Positions 62,406 through 64,000 of a stretch of DNA of 64,000 bases are shown here, in pieces. The first letter of the stretch is position 1. Every line of letters begins with the position of its first letter. The notes beneath the pieces are model-generated. The model searched no databases. It saw only the letters and a list, made by a program, of their open reading frames with translations, and was not told where the DNA came from. The translations under genes and the position numbers were made by a program. This DNA comes from Paraburkholderia aromaticivorans (GTDB taxonomy: Bacteria; Pseudomonadota; Gammaproteobacteria; Burkholderiales; Burkholderiaceae), in the NCBI RefSeq assembly GCF_002278075.1, contig NZ_CP022990.1, forward strand, positions 2,928,212 to 2,992,211, given 5' to 3'.

Positions 62406-62559
62406 GGGCTGAACCTCGGCGGTCGAGCCGTGCGGCGCGGCGCGCACGGCGGCAAGCGGGAAACGTCACGTGAACGGGGATTCTGCACGCGGCCGGGCGA
62501 GTCTCACAGAGACAGTTGTGCGCTCTTGCAACAGCACAATCACGCGTACGCGCGGCGCC

Positions 62560-63444
62560 TCACGCTCCCGCCGCCAAGCCGATACAGTCGGCGAGCGCGC
62601 CCGCCACCGCCTGCCGGCTATGCCTCGGACGCTGCACGAGGCCGATCTCCCGTTGAAACGTCGCCTCGCCGAGGTCGAGCGCGGCGACGCTGGCGGGCCA
62701 CTTGCCGAGCCCCATGCTATTCGGAATCAGCGCCACGCCGATGCCGCGCGCGACCAGTTGCACGATCCCCTGCAATTCGTCCAGCTCGATCACGTCGTGC
62801 ACGTTCAACCGCGAGCGCCGCAGAAACCGGTCGACCAGCCGGCCGCCAAACGAGGTGCGGTCGTAGCGGATAAACGGCTCGCTGCGCAGCAGTTCGCGCC
62901 AGGACCGCGCGTTGCCCTTGCCGCGCACGAGCGTCTTTGGCGCGAGCAGCACGAACGGCTCGGTCACGAGCGTGCGCCATTCGAGTTCGGACGGCAGCGC
63001 AAAGGGCGGTTTGATGATGACGGCCAGATCCAGTTCGCCGGAATCCACTTGCCCCAATAAGCCGAGCGACACGCCGGGCACCACGCGAATCCGCCAGCCG
63101 GGGCGGTCGCCGCGAAAGCGCGCCAGCGCGTCGGCGAGAAACGACACCTGCGCCGAAGCGATGGCGCCCACCCGCAGCATGCCGCTTTCCGCCGCGACCG
63201 CGCCGCGTTCCGAGAGGCGGGCGTAGAGCGTCATCATTTCCTCGGCGAGCGCGAGCGTTTCGCGGCCGGCCTCGTTGAGCGTGGCGGAGCGGCCGGTGCG
63301 GTCGAAAAGCGCGAAGCCGAGCTGTTCTTCGAGCCGCTGCATCTGCGCGCTCACGGCGGATTGCGTCAGGCCGATACGCGCGCCGGCGCCGGAAAACGTG
63401 CCGTATTGGCTCACGGCGATAAAGGTCTTGAGTTCGCTCAGCAT
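62560..63444 (-). CDS. LysR-family regulator, divergent from VOC gene
   Basis: 294 residues from MLSELKTFIAVSQYGTFSGAGARIGLTQSAVSAQMQRLEEQLG; the open frame to 63564 crosses the operator region and is rejected. Substrate domain from about 90 with LRVGAIASAQVSFLADALARF. The divergent VOC gene starts 143 bases away, so it is probably the target. Confidence 0.9.
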   Translation of the reverse strand: MLSELKTFIAVSQYGTFSGAGARIGLTQSAVSAQMQRLEEQLGFALFDRTGRSATLNEAGRETLALAEEMMTLYARLSERGAVAAESGMLRVGAIASAQVSFLADALARFRGDRPGWRIRVVPGVSLGLLGQVDSGELDLAVIIKPPFALPSELEWRTLVTEPFVLLAPKTLVRGKGNARSWRELLRSEPFIRYDRTSFGGRLVDRFLRRSRLNVHDVIELDELQGIVQLVARGIGVALIPNSMGLGKWPASVAALDLGEATFQREIGLVQRPRHSRQAVAGALADCIGLAAGA

Positions 63445-63495
63445 GATCGATTGATCGATTTTGGTGTTGGTCAGCTCAAATATATATCGTTTTTC

Positions 63496-63513
63496 ACCAT
63501 TTTTAGTCATGGT
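63496..63513. promoter_or_regulatory. Candidate LysR operator ACCAT-N8-ATGGT
   Basis: Short dyad in an AT-rich patch (TATATATCGTTTTTCACCAT) between the LysR start and the VOC start. Position suits a LysR site. Confidence 0.4.
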
Positions 63514-63587
63514 TAAACTAGGTCTCACGCGTCGGGCCGCGAGCGCCCGCACGTTCAACCCCATTCCACTCAGCGAGTTTTCCCATC

Positions 63588-64000
63588 ATGAGCGTTGCCG
63601 ACACTGTCTTGCCGCCGTTTCACCTGGCGTTCCCTGTTCATAGCATTGCCGCCGCGCGCGAGTTTTACGGCGAACTGCTGGGCTGTCCGGAAGGGCGCAG
63701 CTCCGACGAGTGGGTCGATTTCAATTTCTACGGCCACCAGATCGTCGCGCATCTCGCGCCTGAAGAGGTCGGCCACCGTCAAACCAGCAAGGTCGATGGC
63801 GACGCCGTGCCGGTCCGTCATTTCGGCGCGGTGCTCTCGATGGCGCAATGGCAGGCCGCCGCCGCCAAGCTGCAGAAAGCGGGCATCGACTTCATCATCG
63901 AGCCGCACGTGCGCTTCAAGGGCGAGGTGGGCGAGCAGGCGACCATGTTCTTCCTCGATCCGTCGGGCAATGCGCTGGAGTTCAAGGCGTTTGCGAATAT
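63588..64000 (+). CDS. VOC-superfamily (glyoxalase/dioxygenase-type) protein, partial at right edge
   Basis: 137 residues visible from [38 protein letters not shown] metal-binding pattern is present: H12 in FHLAFPV, H78 in [10 protein letters not shown], and E131 in [15 protein letters not shown]. Usually a small enzyme that uses a divalent metal to act on dihydroxy or glyoxal substrates. The stop lies beyond the window, only shortly after FKAFAN. Regulated by the divergent LysR by inference. Confidence 0.88.
   Translation, partial: MSVADTVLPPFHLAFPVHSIAAAREFYGELLGCPEGRSSDEWVDFNFYGHQIVAHLAPEEVGHRQTSKVDGDAVPVRHFGAVLSMAQWQAAAAKLQKAGIDFIIEPHVRFKGEVGEQATMFFLDPSGNALEFKAFAN

Overview
The window is high-GC chromosomal DNA with dense, mostly short operons. 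Its gene content fits a free-living betaproteobacterium of the Burkholderia/Paraburkholderia type. The pointers are a C-P lyase cluster arranged as phnGHIJK facing phnF-DUF1045-phnN, a long aspartate carbamoyltransferase with an N-terminal helix-turn-helix, many LysR regulators, a phasin, and IclR/pcaF aromatic catabolism. Genus is inferred from gene order and protein character; no database search was possible. I found no rRNA, tRNA, CRISPR array, insertion sequence or prophage.

Layout. (1) 1-5886: phosphonate use, with PhnG-H-I-J-K on the minus strand and the repressor PhnF, a 2H-phosphoesterase-like DUF1045 protein and PhnN on the plus strand. A perfect 20-bp palindrome lies between them. 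(2) 5893-9003: a LysR regulator, an M20 amidohydrolase and an IclR regulator. (3) 9210-16123: GntR-regulated acid-sugar operon ltnD-otnK-otnC-MFS-otnI-denD for L-threonate and D-erythronate, followed by an unusual 11-bp tandem repeat. (4) 16667-17869: pcaF, with IclR-type boxes upstream. (5) 18383-24357: a periplasmic protein, DUF2917 protein, LysR/D-lactate dehydrogenase pair, and a secreted three-repeat proline-rich protein with a small membrane partner. (6) 24546-30707: soluble histidine kinase, two LysR-reductase pairs and an esterase. (7) 30765-33362: HTH-ATCase fusion divergent from a DapA-family enzyme. (8) 33528-38758: M23 peptidase, membrane coiled-coil protein and bactofilin (cell shape), then a membrane sensor-like protein and a MHYT-GGDEF-EAL protein. 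(9) 39041-50680: a frameshifted alcohol dehydrogenase, then a stress-type cluster (two Hsp20, YeaQ-type protein, Mn catalase, phasin, lone receiver, Nramp-like transporter, rhodanese, FtrA-type regulator, DUF2252). (10) 50965-57882: beta-glucoside operon of GH1 enzyme, ABC sugar importer and LacI regulator. (11) 58007-64000: RIO kinase, SulP transporter, LysE exporter, and a LysR divergent from a VOC protein cut by the window end.

Most regions look like standard catabolic or stress functions. The parts least explained by ordinary annotation are: the HTH-ATCase gene with two copies of one palindrome; the 11-bp periodic repeat after denD; the 55-residue CX4C repeat protein; an Nramp-like protein lacking canonical metal ligands; a terminator-like hairpin in the DUF2917 leader; and an OtnC without two class II aldolase residues.
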